A DNA stretch of 64,000 nt from Acarospora socialis (GCA_025617375.2 JAMYGW020000002.1:2666001-2730000), one strand, 5' to 3'; shown: positions 46,543-58,308, counted from the stretch's first letter. Numbers and translations: made by a program. The notes: generated from the sequence alone by a model not told the origin.

Positions 46543-46845
46543 TCAATAATAAGAATATCTCCCGCCCCGTTCCCTGCTGCTCCTGTTGCTCGAATGCCTG
46601 CCACTGCTGCCACGCGAGTGCCCATGGGAGTGGGAATGGCCATAGTCATCCGAAGAGGCATGATCGTGGCTGTGATGGTCCCTGCCGGAAGGCGCAAAAG
46701 GGCCCAAGCAGTGGTCGCAGAAATTCTGGACCACGCTGTCGACAGGGTAGAAGTTGTCGCAGTTCTCCCAGTTCGAGCATGGCTCAACCCAGGTGCGCCC
46801 AGTGTGGCCGCAGAAGGCGAAGTATTCGGTAACCTGGTTGCACAT
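46543..46845 (-). CDS. Small Cys- and His-rich protein, 100 residues
   Basis: This is a single exon from ATG 46845. The first half holds seven cysteines in MCNQVTEYFAFCGHTGRTW, VEPCSNWENCD and VVQNFCDHCLGPF, with a CxxC and nearby His. The second half is low-complexity His/Ser-rich (DHHSHDHASSDDYGHSHSHG) then Arg/Ser-rich. Such composition suggests metal binding, probably zinc, but the family is not one I can name. There is no signal peptide or membrane helix. The pattern resembles short fungal proteins with the same C-x-F-x-C-G-H start that are conserved but uncharacterised, so it is likely a real gene. Confidence 0.65.
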   Translation of the reverse strand: MCNQVTEYFAFCGHTGRTWVEPCSNWENCDNFYPVDSVVQNFCDHCLGPFAPSGRDHHSHDHASSDDYGHSHSHGHSRGSSGRHSSNRSSRERGGRYSYY

Positions 46846-47393
46846 GGTGTGCGGTAGGATCGAGAGGGTGACGGAGCTGGTGGTGATGATGTCCTAAGTT
46901 GTTAGTTTGCAGAAGATCGAGGTGGTGGGAGAAGGCTGATCTGCTAAGTCGAATATTCTGGAGGTTGAGTTATGAGTTACTTCTGAATGTGCGCAGGCGC
47001 TGATGATTATTTACACGATTTGTTGCCTGTTTTATGCCGCTTGCGAGGCATTGTCTCCCTGGTCGTGCTGCGCACAAAAGCACCTTGTTCGTTCGATGAC
47101 CTGCTTTGTCTCAACAAGTCTCTGTAACAGTAATAATGCCATTGTTCAATAATATCAATGGTTCTTTGAAGATGGACCTTCCAAAATCTTCGTGTTGAAA
47201 CACAATGACGGATCTGAAGATAAAGAGTCCTGCAACAGCTCCCAACCTTGAGAAGGGCTTGGAGTCGTTACGAAATCAGTACTCAGTACAAGTCAAAGCA
47301 CAAGGGAGATACTGAACGCACGACTCGTAGACGGTGAATGTTGCGACTTAGTACCATTCCACAGCTCCAACAAAGGGACCTTGTAACAGCATC
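46846..47393. other. Intergenic, no gene seen
   Basis: This is the upstream region of the Cys/His-rich gene and the 3' side of the next gene. Nothing else is supported. Confidence 0.5.
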
Positions 47394-47999
47394 TCAATGC
47401 CGCCTCCGCTCTATGTACAAGCAGCTCGGCTCCCTCCCAGTCCGTCTAACCACAGACGCCAAGCGACCATCACGAGGCATCTCCTCCACGAGCGAGCCAC
47501 CCCTCCACGCAATCACAACGACGTATCCGGAATGCCTCCGAAGCCCGACCGCAGCCAGAATTTCATTGGCAGTCAAGCTCGACGGGACGGCAGCTCGGAA
47601 CACCTCTCCATGATCGCCATGGCGATTGACGTGCACCGTAAGATGGAGTATATGTTGCGGAAACAGAAACACCTCGTCGAGATCGACTTGCGGCTCTGGC
47701 GCTCTTGAGGGGATGCGTAAAGCCAGAGCCCTCATGTTGTGGCCCATGTGCAGTCCATGACCTCTGTCTAGGTCCGCGCGTCTCATTCGATGGCGACCGC
47801 CGATTCCCAGACCCATAGCTCGACGTATGCCATATCCCTCGACGCCGCTGGGAAAGTACTCGCCGTCGTAGTCATCGGAGCTCCACGGGTCGGGTCTAGC
47901 TCGTCGTTGACGGCCTCGGGCACGGTGCGGTAGACGCTCGAAGTCGAATAGGTTGTCTTCAAACACGCCGTGACGGTGGTGTCGACCGTTGTGAAACAT
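47394..47999 (-). CDS. Hypothetical Arg/His-rich protein
   Basis: This is a single exon of 201 residues from ATG 47999 (MFHNGRHHRHGVFEDN). The frame is open upstream, but only from a GTG, so an upstream exon is possible. The N-terminal part is Arg/Gly/Asp-rich (PHRARGRQRRARPDPW). The C-terminal ~80 residues look folded: HILHLTVHVNRHGDHGEVFR, SSLTANEILAAVGLRRHSGY, VVVIAWRGGSLVEEMPRDGR. That layout, strand then helix then two strands, recalls a ubiquitin-like or PB1-like fold, but this is only an impression. The function is not recognised. Confidence 0.5.
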   Translation of the reverse strand: MFHNGRHHRHGVFEDNLFDFERLPHRARGRQRRARPDPWSSDDYDGEYFPSGVEGYGIRRAMGLGIGGRHRMRRADLDRGHGLHMGHNMRALALRIPSRAPEPQVDLDEVFLFPQHILHLTVHVNRHGDHGEVFRAAVPSSLTANEILAAVGLRRHSGYVVVIAWRGGSLVEEMPRDGRLASVVRRTGREPSCLYIERRRH

Positions 48000-48579
48000 G
48001 GTCCGGTTGGTATTGGAGGGCCGATTTTTGTTACCACTTTGAGGCAGTCGAGCATCTGATCGTGACAGAGAATGATTGCGGATCTCAGAGCCCTGATCGT
48101 GATGCCGGTGAGCGATCGATCTTATAAGGTCTGTAGATCGAGTCCTTGTGAACGTGACTGATAGTTTGCTCACACGGTCACTTTGAAAGCAAACCAGTTA
48201 CCGCTGCCCTTGAGCCAATAATACCTGCAGCAAGTTTGACATAATTCGCCAACAAGACATGAGCATTGCTTGATGGTAGGTGTCGCAGTTGCAAACGTGA
48301 ATTGGTACTTTTAGGTCGCATCGAACTTGAGCGTCACTTGTCCGATGACATTGAGCTTGCACTATCAAATTCTTCAATGAACACATCGCTTGTGATCAGC
48401 AACTGCTTGTTTTGTACATGAACCTCGCCTTTTATGTATGAGCTGTTGACCGTCCCTCGGAAGAATGCGCCATGCTCTCCCTCAGGATCGCTGGCACCAC
48501 ATGTCTAGGTTTGAAAGTCATGCAACGCCCACCTCCCCCCCACACAAACTTCCTCTGACCTAACCTATTCCTGGCCCTG
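48000..48579. other. Intergenic, no gene seen
   Basis: This gap holds the promoter of the hypothetical gene and the 3' UTR of IWS1, both on the minus strand. Confidence 0.5.
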
Positions 48580-50134
48580 CTATCTCTTCCGTTCTCCGCC
48601 AGCCTTACCCATTTGCCGAGCCTTCATCCTCCTGAACGCGTCCTCCCCGCTCGCGCCTAGCGGTCTGGCAAATTGGCTCTGACTAATAGGTGCGTTCCTC
48701 GGTACAATGCTGTAACTGGTTGGTCCGCTCTGAATCCTCGCTCTGTTGGCGTTGCGGACGGGTGGAGCTAACGCCCGCTCACGGGCTTCGGCTGCGGTCT
48801 CAGCTTGGGTAGATGGGCGGGCCGAGGCGCGAATCGGGAGTTTACTAATCTTAATGTCAGTACTGATGGACCAGAAATTGGTTAAGAATCGGAGCAGTTC
48901 TTAGGATGAAGGCGTACGTAGGATCGTATTCAGCATGCACGTATTCCCTCTGCCGATAGTCATCGCTGCGTTTGAGAATGGGTCTTGTCCATTCCCCAAG
49001 CAACTTCTCCGCCTGTCGTTTGATCCCCAATTCTGGCCGTTTGCTCTTCGTGTAGAACAGCGTGACTTTCCCGATCCCGCTAGCAATCAAGGCTTCCTTG
49101 CCAATTGGTAGCTTTGAGAGAATGGCGAACATTTCTCTCTGAATGTTGTATGCTGGTAGACTGCCATCGTCCAGTGGTTCGAGGAAAAATCGCACCGACC
49201 GTAGGATACTGCATTCGGGATCAACTAGCGTCTGCTGCAGGTGGTTGCGGTTGAGAAGTGAAATAACTTCGGGCAGCATCTTGAGTTTGTGCATGGCGGG
49301 CCTTGGGGGCTTGGCTTTGCGTGCGTTGGTGTCCGCCTCGGCGGCTTCAGCCATACGGCGGCTGACATCTTCTATTTCAGCGTCTGCCGCTCCTTCAAGG
49401 TCCTAAATAAACAGTAAATATCATACTTTGTAGAAACCTAAAAGCATGGCTTACAATGCCATCCATCTTGCGCCTCCGCTTGTTTGGATTCCGTAAAGCT
49501 TCGTCCATAGCCCTATCAAGCGCTCGCCTCCGTCCTGACAGACATGAGAATTAGTCGCCGTGTCTTGAACAGTCTTATGATTGCAGAGTACGTATTCCGG
49601 AGTCCACCTACTCGTCTCCGGATCCAAGGCCTCCTCATTCTCAGGGGTCGCCTTCCTCGGCCTAGCCTTCTCTCTCCTCTCCCCACCCTCCTTCTTCTTC
49701 CTGACCCTCTTCCCTTCCAGCTCCTCTCCACCACTGAAGTTATCATCCTCATCTCTCTTCTTCCTCGACTTCTTGGGTTTGTCCCTCTTCCCCTCCCTTT
49801 TTTTCTTCTTGCCCCCTTCACCATCAACATCCCCATCGGCCGGCCGCTTCCGCTTGTGACGTCCAAGTAACTTCACAGTGTCTTCATCGACAGCAATTTG
49901 AGGTCTATCATCGATGGCTACATTGGCGGGGTCGAAATCTTCGAACTGTGCCTCATCGACCTCGGACAGAATGGAGTCGTTATCCGAGACATCCTCGTCC
50001 ATGTCTGCAGTAGGGTTGGCGATAGGTGCAGAAGGTGGGTCATGATCTTGATACAAGGGTTGATTTGGGTCTCCGGGGTCATGGCCGGCTTCTGGGAGTG
50101 GAGTGGCTGGAAGAGACTCTGATGCTGAGGACAT
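48580..50134 (-). CDS. IWS1: Transcription elongation factor Iws1/Spn1
   Basis: Iws1/Spn1 binds Spt6 and RNA polymerase II during elongation. Four exons (49612-50134, 49455-49534, 48918-49402, 48580-48844) join in phase to 450 residues. The N-terminal half is acidic then strongly basic (KKKKREGKRDKPKKSRKKRD) and disordered. The TFIIS N-terminal-like (TND) helical domain follows, about residues 220-370: HKLKMLPEVISLLNRNHLQQ, SVRFFLEPLDDGSLPAYNIQ, LSKLPIGKEALIASGIGKV, ELGIKRQAEKLLGEWTRPIL. The tail is basic and ends RRMKARQMGKAGGERKR. The gene is head-to-head with TOM5, 313 bp away. Confidence 0.95.
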
Positions 50135-50447
50135 GACGGCGTAATTCTGGCTGTGATAATTGTGTCAATTATTATGAAGAAGGCGTTTCCTGATCCGCGG
50201 TTAAAGGCTCCGACTGATGTCCTTGGTCTGTGACGTGAGGTGCTACTCCTTGATCTTATATTTGTGGAGGGAGAGGGAGTGTTGCATTGCAAGTAGTAAA
50301 GTTCCAGTCGCTCACAATTGCCTCGTCCAACGCGCGCTCGCTAAAACTTGCCTCATTCGCTGCAAGCAATCCTCAAAGCGCGTCACTGAGATCTTTGAGC
50401 CTCACTAAAAGTCAACATTCCTCAGATAAACGATCCAACCGCAAAAG
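50135..50447. promoter_or_regulatory. Shared divergent promoter, IWS1 / TOM5
   Basis: This 313-bp gap between outward-facing start codons must hold both promoters. No named element is claimed. Confidence 0.5.
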
Positions 50448-50778
50448 ATGTTCGGAGGTCGTAAGTATCGCTACAACCTTTAGCTATTCATATAAGCTAA
50501 CAGTCACTCATTTAGCTTCCCAACCACCTAGCAAGGCTGAGCTGAAGGTACGCTCGCAGATGTGCAAGAACATGTTAACCGGTGCAGCTATTGACCTCCG
50601 CGTTAGGCTCAGGAAGAGGAAGCCATGGTTACGGTGCAGAGAGTTGCTATTGGCAGCATACTGCTGTACCTATGTAAGACACCTCCGCTATCATGATGTG
50701 CTGGAAGGGGTTATCAAGGCTTACTTTCGTCTTTTCGTAGCTCCGTTTGCGGTGGACTACATCAAGAGACTTGTATAG
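50448..50778 (+). CDS. TOM5: Tom5, small subunit of the mitochondrial outer membrane translocase
   Basis: Tom5 is a tail-anchored subunit of the TOM complex that helps pass preproteins to the Tom40 pore. Four tiny exons (50448-50460, 50516-50547, 50607-50673, 50741-50778) join in phase to 49 residues. The protein reads MFGGPSQPPSKAELKAQEEE, then AMVTVQRVAIGSILLYL and SPFAVDYIKRLV. The length, the acidic AELKAQE segment and the single C-terminal helix with SPFAVD match fungal Tom5. None of the exons stands out as an ORF, so automatic annotation could miss it. No other gene fits this place. Confidence 0.88.
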
Positions 50779-51044
50779 AAGGTGGCCAATATGGTTTAGG
50801 GTTGTACAATATGGTATCGGAGCGAGCATAGTGCACGCTTGATATAATGCTCCTGCGCAGTCTGGTGTACATCTAAGACTCTATCAGAAGAATCCATAGC
50901 TTCGTCTACCACGCTTATGAAGGTATATATACGCTGTTGATATGCTTCGAAGCCTCTATGCGCAGCGTCCCAGCACGCGGAAACGCTTTTCGTAAGGTCG
51001 ATGCTTATTGGACCAAGAAATGTCACGCTCTCTTACCCTTCCCA

Positions 51045-52482
51045 TTACCGTTTAACCCCGCCGTTCGAACTACCCTCCCACTCGGCCAGGTCCTTTTGAA
51101 TTTGCGTAAGCTCCTTCGTGAGATGCGACAGCTGGGCGTCATAGTCTTCCAGAATCTGTACCACTTCATCAGCACAAGAGGTCTGTGACATGCGGGATAT
51201 TCTAATTACCTTCTTAGCCTTCTTGGCTACTTCCTCATCCAACTCAGTGCCGGACACGTTCGACAAACCCTTTCCGGACTTGTCAAATTCAACTTGCAAC
51301 TGCTTCGCCCTTTTCCTGACCCCTAACAATCTAGCCCAGATCTCTTCCTCTCTACCTGTGAGTGCGGAATCGAAGACACCTCTCTCCAGTGTCATTAGCT
51401 TTTTCCTCAACTCCTCCTCGGCACTGTCCATCGCGTACCCGCGATTCCTCAGGATCTGCACTTTCGTTGCGAGAGCTAAACATCTTTGACTCAGCACCAC
51501 ATGCTTCCTCCGACAATCAGCTGCCCGTATCGAAATGACCAAGTCATGATTTTGCAGCATGACAGTCAGACTGTTGTTGATCTCGTGCAACCGCCCTTGT
51601 AGGACATCCAAGTGCCGTTTTTGGATCAGAAGCCGTTGGCCAAGCTGGAAAAAGCCCTTGTAAAGCACTGGAATAGCCCCCGGACTTGGCTTTTTCTGGA
51701 GCGCTTCTTCCCATTTCGCCTCGTCATCCTGAGGTCCAGGGCGGTAGAACGGGGCTTGGTCTTCGCTGACGTAGTTGTAAAGGTAGGTCTGGAAAACGGT
51801 GTTGGATGAGTTGGGATCCCATTTCTCAGCCACCAGCTTGATCTGCTCTGGGATAGTCTTCTGTCCTACCTTAAGCTGTTAGTTGCCAAGCCATAGCACG
51901 TTGGTTATGGAGAAGCTTACGCGGGCTGAGTCCACTTCCTGGCTGCCATATTGACCCCAAGCTCGGTGCCTGTGACTGGCCTAGAAAGCTACCCGTCTGT
52001 GGCTGTTGTAACTGCTGTTGCTGTTGTGTGCTCTGCCCCAAACCACCAAACAGCCCCCCCGTCTGCTGTTGTTGCGTGCTTTGCCCAAGGTTGCCGAAGA
52101 GGCCTCCACCTTGTTGTGGTGGTTGTTGCTGCTGCGTACTTGCCCCAAGTCCACTGAACAGGCCCCCACCCTGTGCTTGCTGCGTACTCTGGCCCAAGTT
52201 CCCGAAGAGACCACCACTCTGTTGCGGTTGCGACGAAGACCCAAACAGACTACCACCACCCTGGGTCTGCTGCTGTGTCGTGCTTCCGAGATTTGAGAAA
52301 AGACCACTAGACTGCTGTTGTTGAGGTTGACTGGTATGTGTAGGTGTGCCCAAAGCTCCAAAGAGCCCGCCAGTCTTGTTTTGGATATTTGACGTAGAAA
52401 GTGAGGAGCCGAATGGGTTCGAGGATTGTTGCTGGTTCGAACCAAAACCAGAGTTCGTAGAGTTCCCGAAGAGACTAGACAT
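51045..52482 (-). CDS. NUP57: Nucleoporin Nup57 (Nup54 family)
   Basis: This is a central-channel nucleoporin that forms a coiled-coil trimer with Nsp1 (Nup62) and Nup49 and binds transport receptors through FG repeats. Two exons (51921-52482, 51045-51865) give 460 residues. The N-terminal ~180 residues are Gly/Gln-rich with GLFG/SLFG repeats (GGLFGNLGQSTQQ and variants). The rest is helical: EQIKLVAEKWDPNSSNTVFQ opens the Nup54 core, PGAIPVLYKGFFQLGQRLLI and LHEINNSLTVMLQNHDLVIS form coiled coils. A final coiled segment ends ELTQIQKDLAEWEGS. A Gln-repeat tract (51990-52140) is prone to length change. The gene is divergent from NDUFA8. Confidence 0.94.
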
Positions 52483-52908
52483 GATAATGCTGTACTGGCG
52501 ATTACTACCCGGGCGGAGGTAAATAGCGACTCAGACTTGTACGCAAGACCGCTGCTAGGCCACGTTTATGGGAAGCATTCAACGCGTATAACAACCAGGG
52601 AACGCGATTCGCGCAACCATATGGGATCTGGCCTTTGTATTAATCGTACAGTCTCGACCCAGCTTTTATGATGCCGAACAAAAAATGTCCTTAACTGGAT
52701 CGTGGCAGCTCCGTACTGCTATTGCACTCTGCCTCGTACCGTGTTGTCCCAAAATACCCTTGGGGTGGCCTAAATCCACACCCGAGAAGCTGCGAAGGGA
52801 ACGCGCCAATCAGAGCGCTCGGCGGGATCCGAGCTGCTTCACGATCAACTTCACCTCTACACTCCAAATCCGCTCTAACTCCCCGCAAAGGCATTCTCTG
52901 CGCCCACC
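52483..52908. promoter_or_regulatory. Shared divergent promoter, NUP57 / NDUFA8
   Basis: This is a 426-bp gap between outward-facing start codons. The plus-strand ORFs inside it do not resemble known proteins. Confidence 0.5.
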
Positions 52909-53604
52909 ATGTCGGCGCGACAGCCCAGGTAAATAGTATTCATCTGAAATCGTCAAGGCTTACAGCTGACGATCCAATAGATTCAATCAACAAGTCCTTC
53001 TGGACACCACACCCCTCCCAGACGACATCCCAAAGGTGGCAGAAATCGGGGCGAGTTCGGCTCCGTTGCTGAGCGCATCCTACTTTATCGGAGCACGGTG
53101 CAAACCCTACAATGATGACTACATGGTGTGTAAGACGGAATCGAATGGGAGAGGGGAGCTTGATTGCTTGAAGGAAGGCCGGAAGGTTACTCGATGTGCT
53201 GCGAGCGTGTACGTCACCCCTTGATAGTGCTTGCGTGGGGCGTTTCCGTGTGCAGGAGGTGGAGGTTCTGCGTCGATCAATCAGAAGCTTTGATTGTTTT
53301 ACCTGAACTGACTGGGACCGCAATTGTAGTATAGACGACATTAATAAGAATTGTCTTGCGGAATTCCGGAGACATTGGGCGTGTCTAGACCAGAATAATC
53401 AGCAGCTATGGCATTGTCGGAGACCGGAACGGCAGCTCAACGCTTGTGTGTTCGAGAAGCTGGTGAGTGGAAGCCCTAACTCCTGCAATGCTACCATGCT
53501 GATATCCTGGGCGCCAGAATCTAGAGAAGACTATTCCTGGGACGCCTGCAAATGAGGTACCGGTTCATCTGCGCAAACGGCAGATATACTCTCAGAACTA
53601 TTGA
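52909..53604 (+). CDS. Complex I subunit NDUFA8 (20.8 kDa type)
   Basis: This is an accessory subunit of mitochondrial NADH:ubiquinone oxidoreductase on the intermembrane-space side. Four exons (52909-52928, 52981-53208, 53330-53462, 53518-53604) join in phase to 155 residues. Four Cx9C pairs make two CHCH folds: CKPYNDDYMVC, CLKEGRKVTRC, CLAEFRRHWAC and CRRPERQLNAC. This double twin-Cx9C layout is specific to NDUFA8 and implies import and oxidation by Mia40. The end, GTPANEVPVHLRKRQIYSQN, also fits. The first exon is only 20 nt (MSARQP plus part of Arg). Confidence 0.95.
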
Positions 53605-54152
53605 AGGAGATGGTTTAGGCGTAGAGATTACTTTGTACATAGGCTAGGTGTTGTCTGAGAAGGATCGCATCAGCAAGCTATCAATGCTGTCTTCGAAATT
53701 TCTCCAGCGTCTGACGGAATTGAGACTTTGAACACTCCTGACGCATGATCGCCGGGTTATCAAAGAACTCATGAGGAGGTGCTCAAAGTGAATCACGTTC
53801 ATATTGCTATAGACAGTACTCGTAAATAAGGAGCATGTCTCGACCCTATATCTCGGTCCCAATCCAGGCATCGAAGTTTTCCAAAGGTGAAGCTGGTGGA
53901 GTTAAGGCAAATACACCCGCACGCCTGTAACCTCTCGGCCCTTGAAACCACTCACATCCCAGGCTCAAGCAGTCCTGCTAGTCGCTTGCTTTTGTTGATG
54001 AAGCATGATTTCTCTGAATATACAGCAATCTTGAGAGCAGTGTATTGTACAAGAAAGGTTCCAGCGTCAATGCTATAAGCAAGAAGAGGAGTGGTAGTAT
54101 AACCCCAGCAGCGCCCCAAACTCCCTGATCGCCTTGATCACGCATAGCCCTC
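53605..54152. other. Intergenic between convergent genes
   Basis: Only 3' UTRs are expected. Nothing else is seen. Confidence 0.5.
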
Positions 54153-55105
54153 TCAAACCACCCTCTTTCCCTGATTCCTCCTCTGCACGTCCGCCTCACA
54201 ATACCCCAGCGCCAACTCCGGCACCTCCTCCTCCTTCCTCCTCTTCGCCTTGCCCAACAACCAATCCGTCACACTCACCACCCTCGCCATCTTATCCCAG
54301 CTCCCGCCCTCATCCGCATGCTCGATCGTATGCGTCACGATCCTCCCCTCCTCATCAAACTCAAAAATGAACAAGCCGCAAAACTCCTCGTCATCCCTCG
54401 CGTCCCCGCCCAACCACTCCGTGATCTTGTCGACCTGCTCGCTCGCCCCGATGCCCCGGTACAGCGACCCCATCCCCTTCCCTTTCGTCTTCCCGCACGT
54501 CTTCCACCGCACAATGAGCTTCTCGTTCCCCGACGCCGACGACGACGTCCCGCCGTTCTTGACCATCCGCTCGGACTCGATGATCAGGCGCACGTTGCCG
54601 ACGATGGGCACGCGGCCCCACGCCATGGGGGCCGTCCAGAGCGCCGCGCGGTAGGCGACTCGGCCCGAGACGGTGGGTAGGTGTGGGTGCGTCGAGGGGA
54701 AGAGGTGCAGTGTTATGTGGGGCGAGAGGATCTCTTGCGGGAGCGGGGTGGCGAGCAGGGTAGGGAGATGTTCTTGGAGGATCCGGAGGGCTGGAAGCAC
54801 GGCGTTTAGCGTCTGTCCGGGAGGTGATGGGTAGGCAAAGGGGGCAACTCACTCTTTCCGAGCTTGAGAGTCCGCTCGTCCGGCGGCTTGCCATTGTCAG
54901 CACCGCATTCCTCCGGTGTCCGCCGTGGACTGGAAGCCGTGAACCAGATCTCGGAAAAGATGTCACGCCCGGATTGGACTTGCGCGAGTGAGCGGCATGG
55001 CGAGAAGAAGGTGGTGCGTAGAGCTATCTGGACGGACTTCGAGGTGGGATGGGTCACAGGGAAGCGGTGGCCACGCAGTAAAGTTGATGGCGATAGCTTC
55101 CGCAT
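54153..55105 (-). CDS. Conserved fungal protein, probably mitochondrial
   Basis: Two exons (54853-55105, 54153-54790) join in phase to 296 residues. The acceptor at 54791 (TTCCAG) is chosen because it restores KLGKTLRILQEHLPTLL; an upstream CAG would break the frame. The N-terminus is basic and Ser/Leu-rich (MRKLSPSTLLRGHRFPV), fitting a mitochondrial presequence. The body shows a single mixed alpha/beta domain with HITLHLFPSTHPHLPTVSGR, AYRAALWTAPMAW, NVRLIIESERM, EKLIVRWKTCG and CGLFIFEFDEEGRIVTHTIE. The last block recalls SnoaL-like/NTF2-type folds. Yeast Mco32 may be related, but I cannot confirm that. The biochemical function is unknown. Confidence 0.68.
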
Positions 55106-55430
55106 CACCTTTGCGGTCGTCTACAACCTGTTTGCAGGCATGGGTCACGCCCAACGAAGTTTGAAGTGTCGGTCATACGAAAGTCTCGGTGCTTCTTCGG
55201 CAGAGGAAAGTTCAGCGATTGCGGTCTAAGTGTGACGTAACGCGACAGACAGTGAATTGTTGTGTCAAGAACAATTCTTATGATAAGGTAGGTGCTTGCA
55301 TATTCATTTTTGATGAGACTTATTGTTTAGGAGGACAGCGTGCTAATCTACAACAGCGAAATGTGAAATATGAACGACCCCGAATACCTTTAAGAAGCCA
55401 TAACCCTAACGCCGACGCTCCCATCCTACA
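55106..55430. other. Intergenic, no gene seen
   Basis: The promoter of the 54-kb gene and the 3' UTR of CTF4 lie here. Confidence 0.5.
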
Positions 55431-58308
55431 TTATGCAATTTCATCCTCCAAGCCCATCAATCTCCTCTCGGCCAACTCCCTGATCTTCTCTTCCAGTACG
55501 GTTCTGCCATACCTCGAAGCAACTTTACCAGCAGCTTCAAGCATTTTCCCACTCCTATCCTTCATCAGACCCACAACCTCCAAAGCTTTCATTCCCTTCT
55601 CCTCGCCATCTCTGCACTCTACGTTGAGCAGCTGTAACAGGACTTTGTCCACTTCGAGCTCCTTTCTCGCGAGTTCGGCACGTTGTGCATGTGTCGCGCT
55701 GGTCGCCGACACGAGGTCCTCCAACAAGCCCAGCGTGAGCGAGTTCCGCACAAAAGACTCTTCCAGTTTCGAGCTTTCGGTGCCAACTCCTTCCTCCGAG
55801 TTGTCATTCTGTGCTGGTGACGAAAGCGGTACTTTGAAGTCAAACTCGCTCAGCAACGGTCTGGGAAAGTAAGGATACCGGTCTCCACCCTTCAGAATGA
55901 TGCAGTGGAATTTATCCTGGGCGACCGCTACTGGCCAGTAGGATTCTTCCTTGCGGCCACCGACTAGCCGCTCGAGATGGTTCGTGTCGAGTAACGGTAC
56001 CCACCGAGCCTGACCGAGTATCCTCCAGTGGAGCAGAATCAGAAGCACGCCTGAGGAATCGTAAATGCAAGGATCGCCATTATCTGTGAAGAAGACATTC
56101 TTCACACTTGCGCCTTCGGTCAAGGCCACCACGTCTTCGCTTTGGCAGACTTCGTCCCGCTTCACGTTCTCGATGGAATATACAAGCCGCATCGAGCCAT
56201 TGCCGCAGACTGGGCCATTGCCCATTGTCAGGACATAGTCCCGCCAGGAAGCGCAGGTGACTGTAGGTGAACTCTTCTGGCGGTATATCCTGAAAGGCGT
56301 GCCGAACAGAGTGAAGATTCGAACGTAGTCCATTGTTGTTGTGACCACGATATACGAGTCACTAAGAGAGATGGCTAGCACAGAGTAAGTGTACTGAGGT
56401 CTGGACACACTCGAGGACACTTACAGGTCACCTTCTCTCCGTCTGGCAGTCGGGTTCGCCAGTCTGCTCTTGATGTCCACGTCTCATGAGGTCTGTAGAA
56501 TATCATCGCTGGGTTGCCATTCGCAGGTTGACACGAAAACAATGTGCCATTCTCGTCTGAACCCTGTTAGCCTGGGCCCTTGTCTATGAGAAACTTAACG
56601 CCTACTTAGACACGCTTTGTCGTATAAATAAGGGTCAGTGAAGTGAAAGTCTCTGTGAAATTCTCGGTCGTAAAATTCCACAGTAACTGTATGATGTGTC
56701 TCTTGATCGACAGTCCATACGATTCCTGTCAAATTAAGGCCTGTCTTCGGTCAACAAGCTGAAATGTAATATAACTCTACCCTACACTTACAAAGATATC
56801 TCCTATTTCCTCTCCACGGGGTACTGCCAGGCTGGAATGATTGGTGCAGCTGTGGTTGCCCGCCATAGCCGGTGGCTCTTCGCTTTGCATCGGTTGTGTC
56901 GTACGCATCGAGGTGGCCGTTCGTTCGTTTGCCGTACCCATTGACACCGTCCGCATAGCCAGCACCATCGTCATCGCTGACAAAGTCGTCCTCGTCGTTG
57001 CCCATAATGTCCGAGCCCAAGAGGTCATCCAGCGAGTCAGGTGTCCCTCTGCGTCGAGCACGCCCTGCTTCAACGTCTTTGAGGCCATTGGTGAGCTCTT
57101 TACGCGCATTGCTCGACGTTTCTGCTAGAGGATCATGGATGAAAGGAGCTGGCTGTAGGCTCTTTTCTAGGAGATGCACATGCTCGGTAGGAACAAAGTC
57201 TGTGTATATGTACAGTTCACCATCAGAAGTAGTGAATGACATGATGTTTTCTGTTGGGTGCCAGGTGAGGTTGATGACATTGGCGTAGTCGTATCTGTAG
57301 GTAGGGTTAGATCATATTTTCTACTTTAGACGCAGGTATCTTACCGTGCAATAATCTTCTGAGTGTTTGTCTCCCATAGAAGTATCTTCCGATCAGCGCC
57401 AGCACTTGCCAAAAGAGCTCCATTAGGGCTCCATGCAACAGCAGTAATGCCTCCCATGTGCCCGGAGGTGAACGATCGCTGTCTCCCCCCATCGCTTCTA
57501 GAAAGCACTACAATATCTCTTGTCGCCGTCGGAGCAGCGAAAGCCCTGCCGTCCGGATGCCACACCGCCCTCGAACTTGCTTCTGCGTCAGTTTCCAAAA
57601 TACGAATCAGGCCGTCAATCTTTCGAACCAGCTGAGGTTCCTCGGTGCTCAATGAGTAAATATATATAATCCCGTCGCTACAGGACAGGGCCAGATATGT
57701 GCCGCTCGGATCGTAAGAGAGATGTTTGACTGGCTTTGGTTGGTTACGCAGGTACAGGACACGGCTCATATCCTGGGTATTGACGACCTTGACCGTAAGC
57801 TCGCTATGAGGTGTTAGTAGGAATTCCTCGGTCCACTATGTCCAGTACTCACTCGCTGGCGACAGCCGCCCAAGACCCATCGGGCGACAGCGCAACGTCG
57901 CGCACTGGCAGCGTGCATCGTACGAGGATCTTCTCTAGAGAATTGGTCTCCAAGGAGTACATGCACACGGTGCCATCTTCGGAGCCGGTGATAAAGAAGT
58001 CATTCTATAAATTTCTCAGCCCAGTACATCGATTATATGCCCTGCCCTACCTACCGCGGCCACAACAGCAAGGTTATTGTCCTGACAGTCGTCGAGATTC
58101 GTAGGTTCGCCATCTGAGCCGGTGGAGTAGATCCTTATCGAACTGTTTGAGCCCGCTGTGATCAAGCGCTTGCCGTCCGGCGTGTATGTAAGGAATGTCG
58201 GTCCTTGTGGGTCTATATTGCCTGAATGTCAACATCGCTCAAGTAGTTAGGTGGGATAAACCTACGAGCAGGCCGACCGCGCAATCGTTGCTGGATCACC
58301 GTCGCCAT
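55431..58308 (-). CDS. CTF4: Ctf4/Mcl1 (AND-1) replisome adaptor
   Basis: Ctf4 links the CMG helicase to DNA polymerase alpha and supports sister-chromatid cohesion (Aspergillus SepB, fission yeast Mcl1). The first exons are 58266-58308, 58055-58221, 57853-58004, 57345-57803 and 56792-57294, all in phase; further exons run to the stop at 55431. WD repeats fill the N-terminal third: GPTFLTYTPDGKRLITAGSN, FFITGSEDGTVCMYS, VRDVALSPDGSWAAVAS, VKHLSYDPSGTYLALSC, ITAVAWSPNGALLASAGADR, VINLTWHPTENIMSFTTSDG. An acidic linker (GTPDSLDDLLGS) precedes the SepB trimerisation domain, with CLNLTGIVWTVDQE, HRDFHFTDPYLYDKACL and the helical end EKIRELAERRLMGLEDEIA. No fungal HMG box is expected or seen. Confidence 0.92.

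Noticed and set aside
51990-52330. Long plus-strand ORFs rich in Cys, Pro and Leu
   Set aside because: They are the antisense shadow of the Gln/Gly-rich FG repeats of NUP57.
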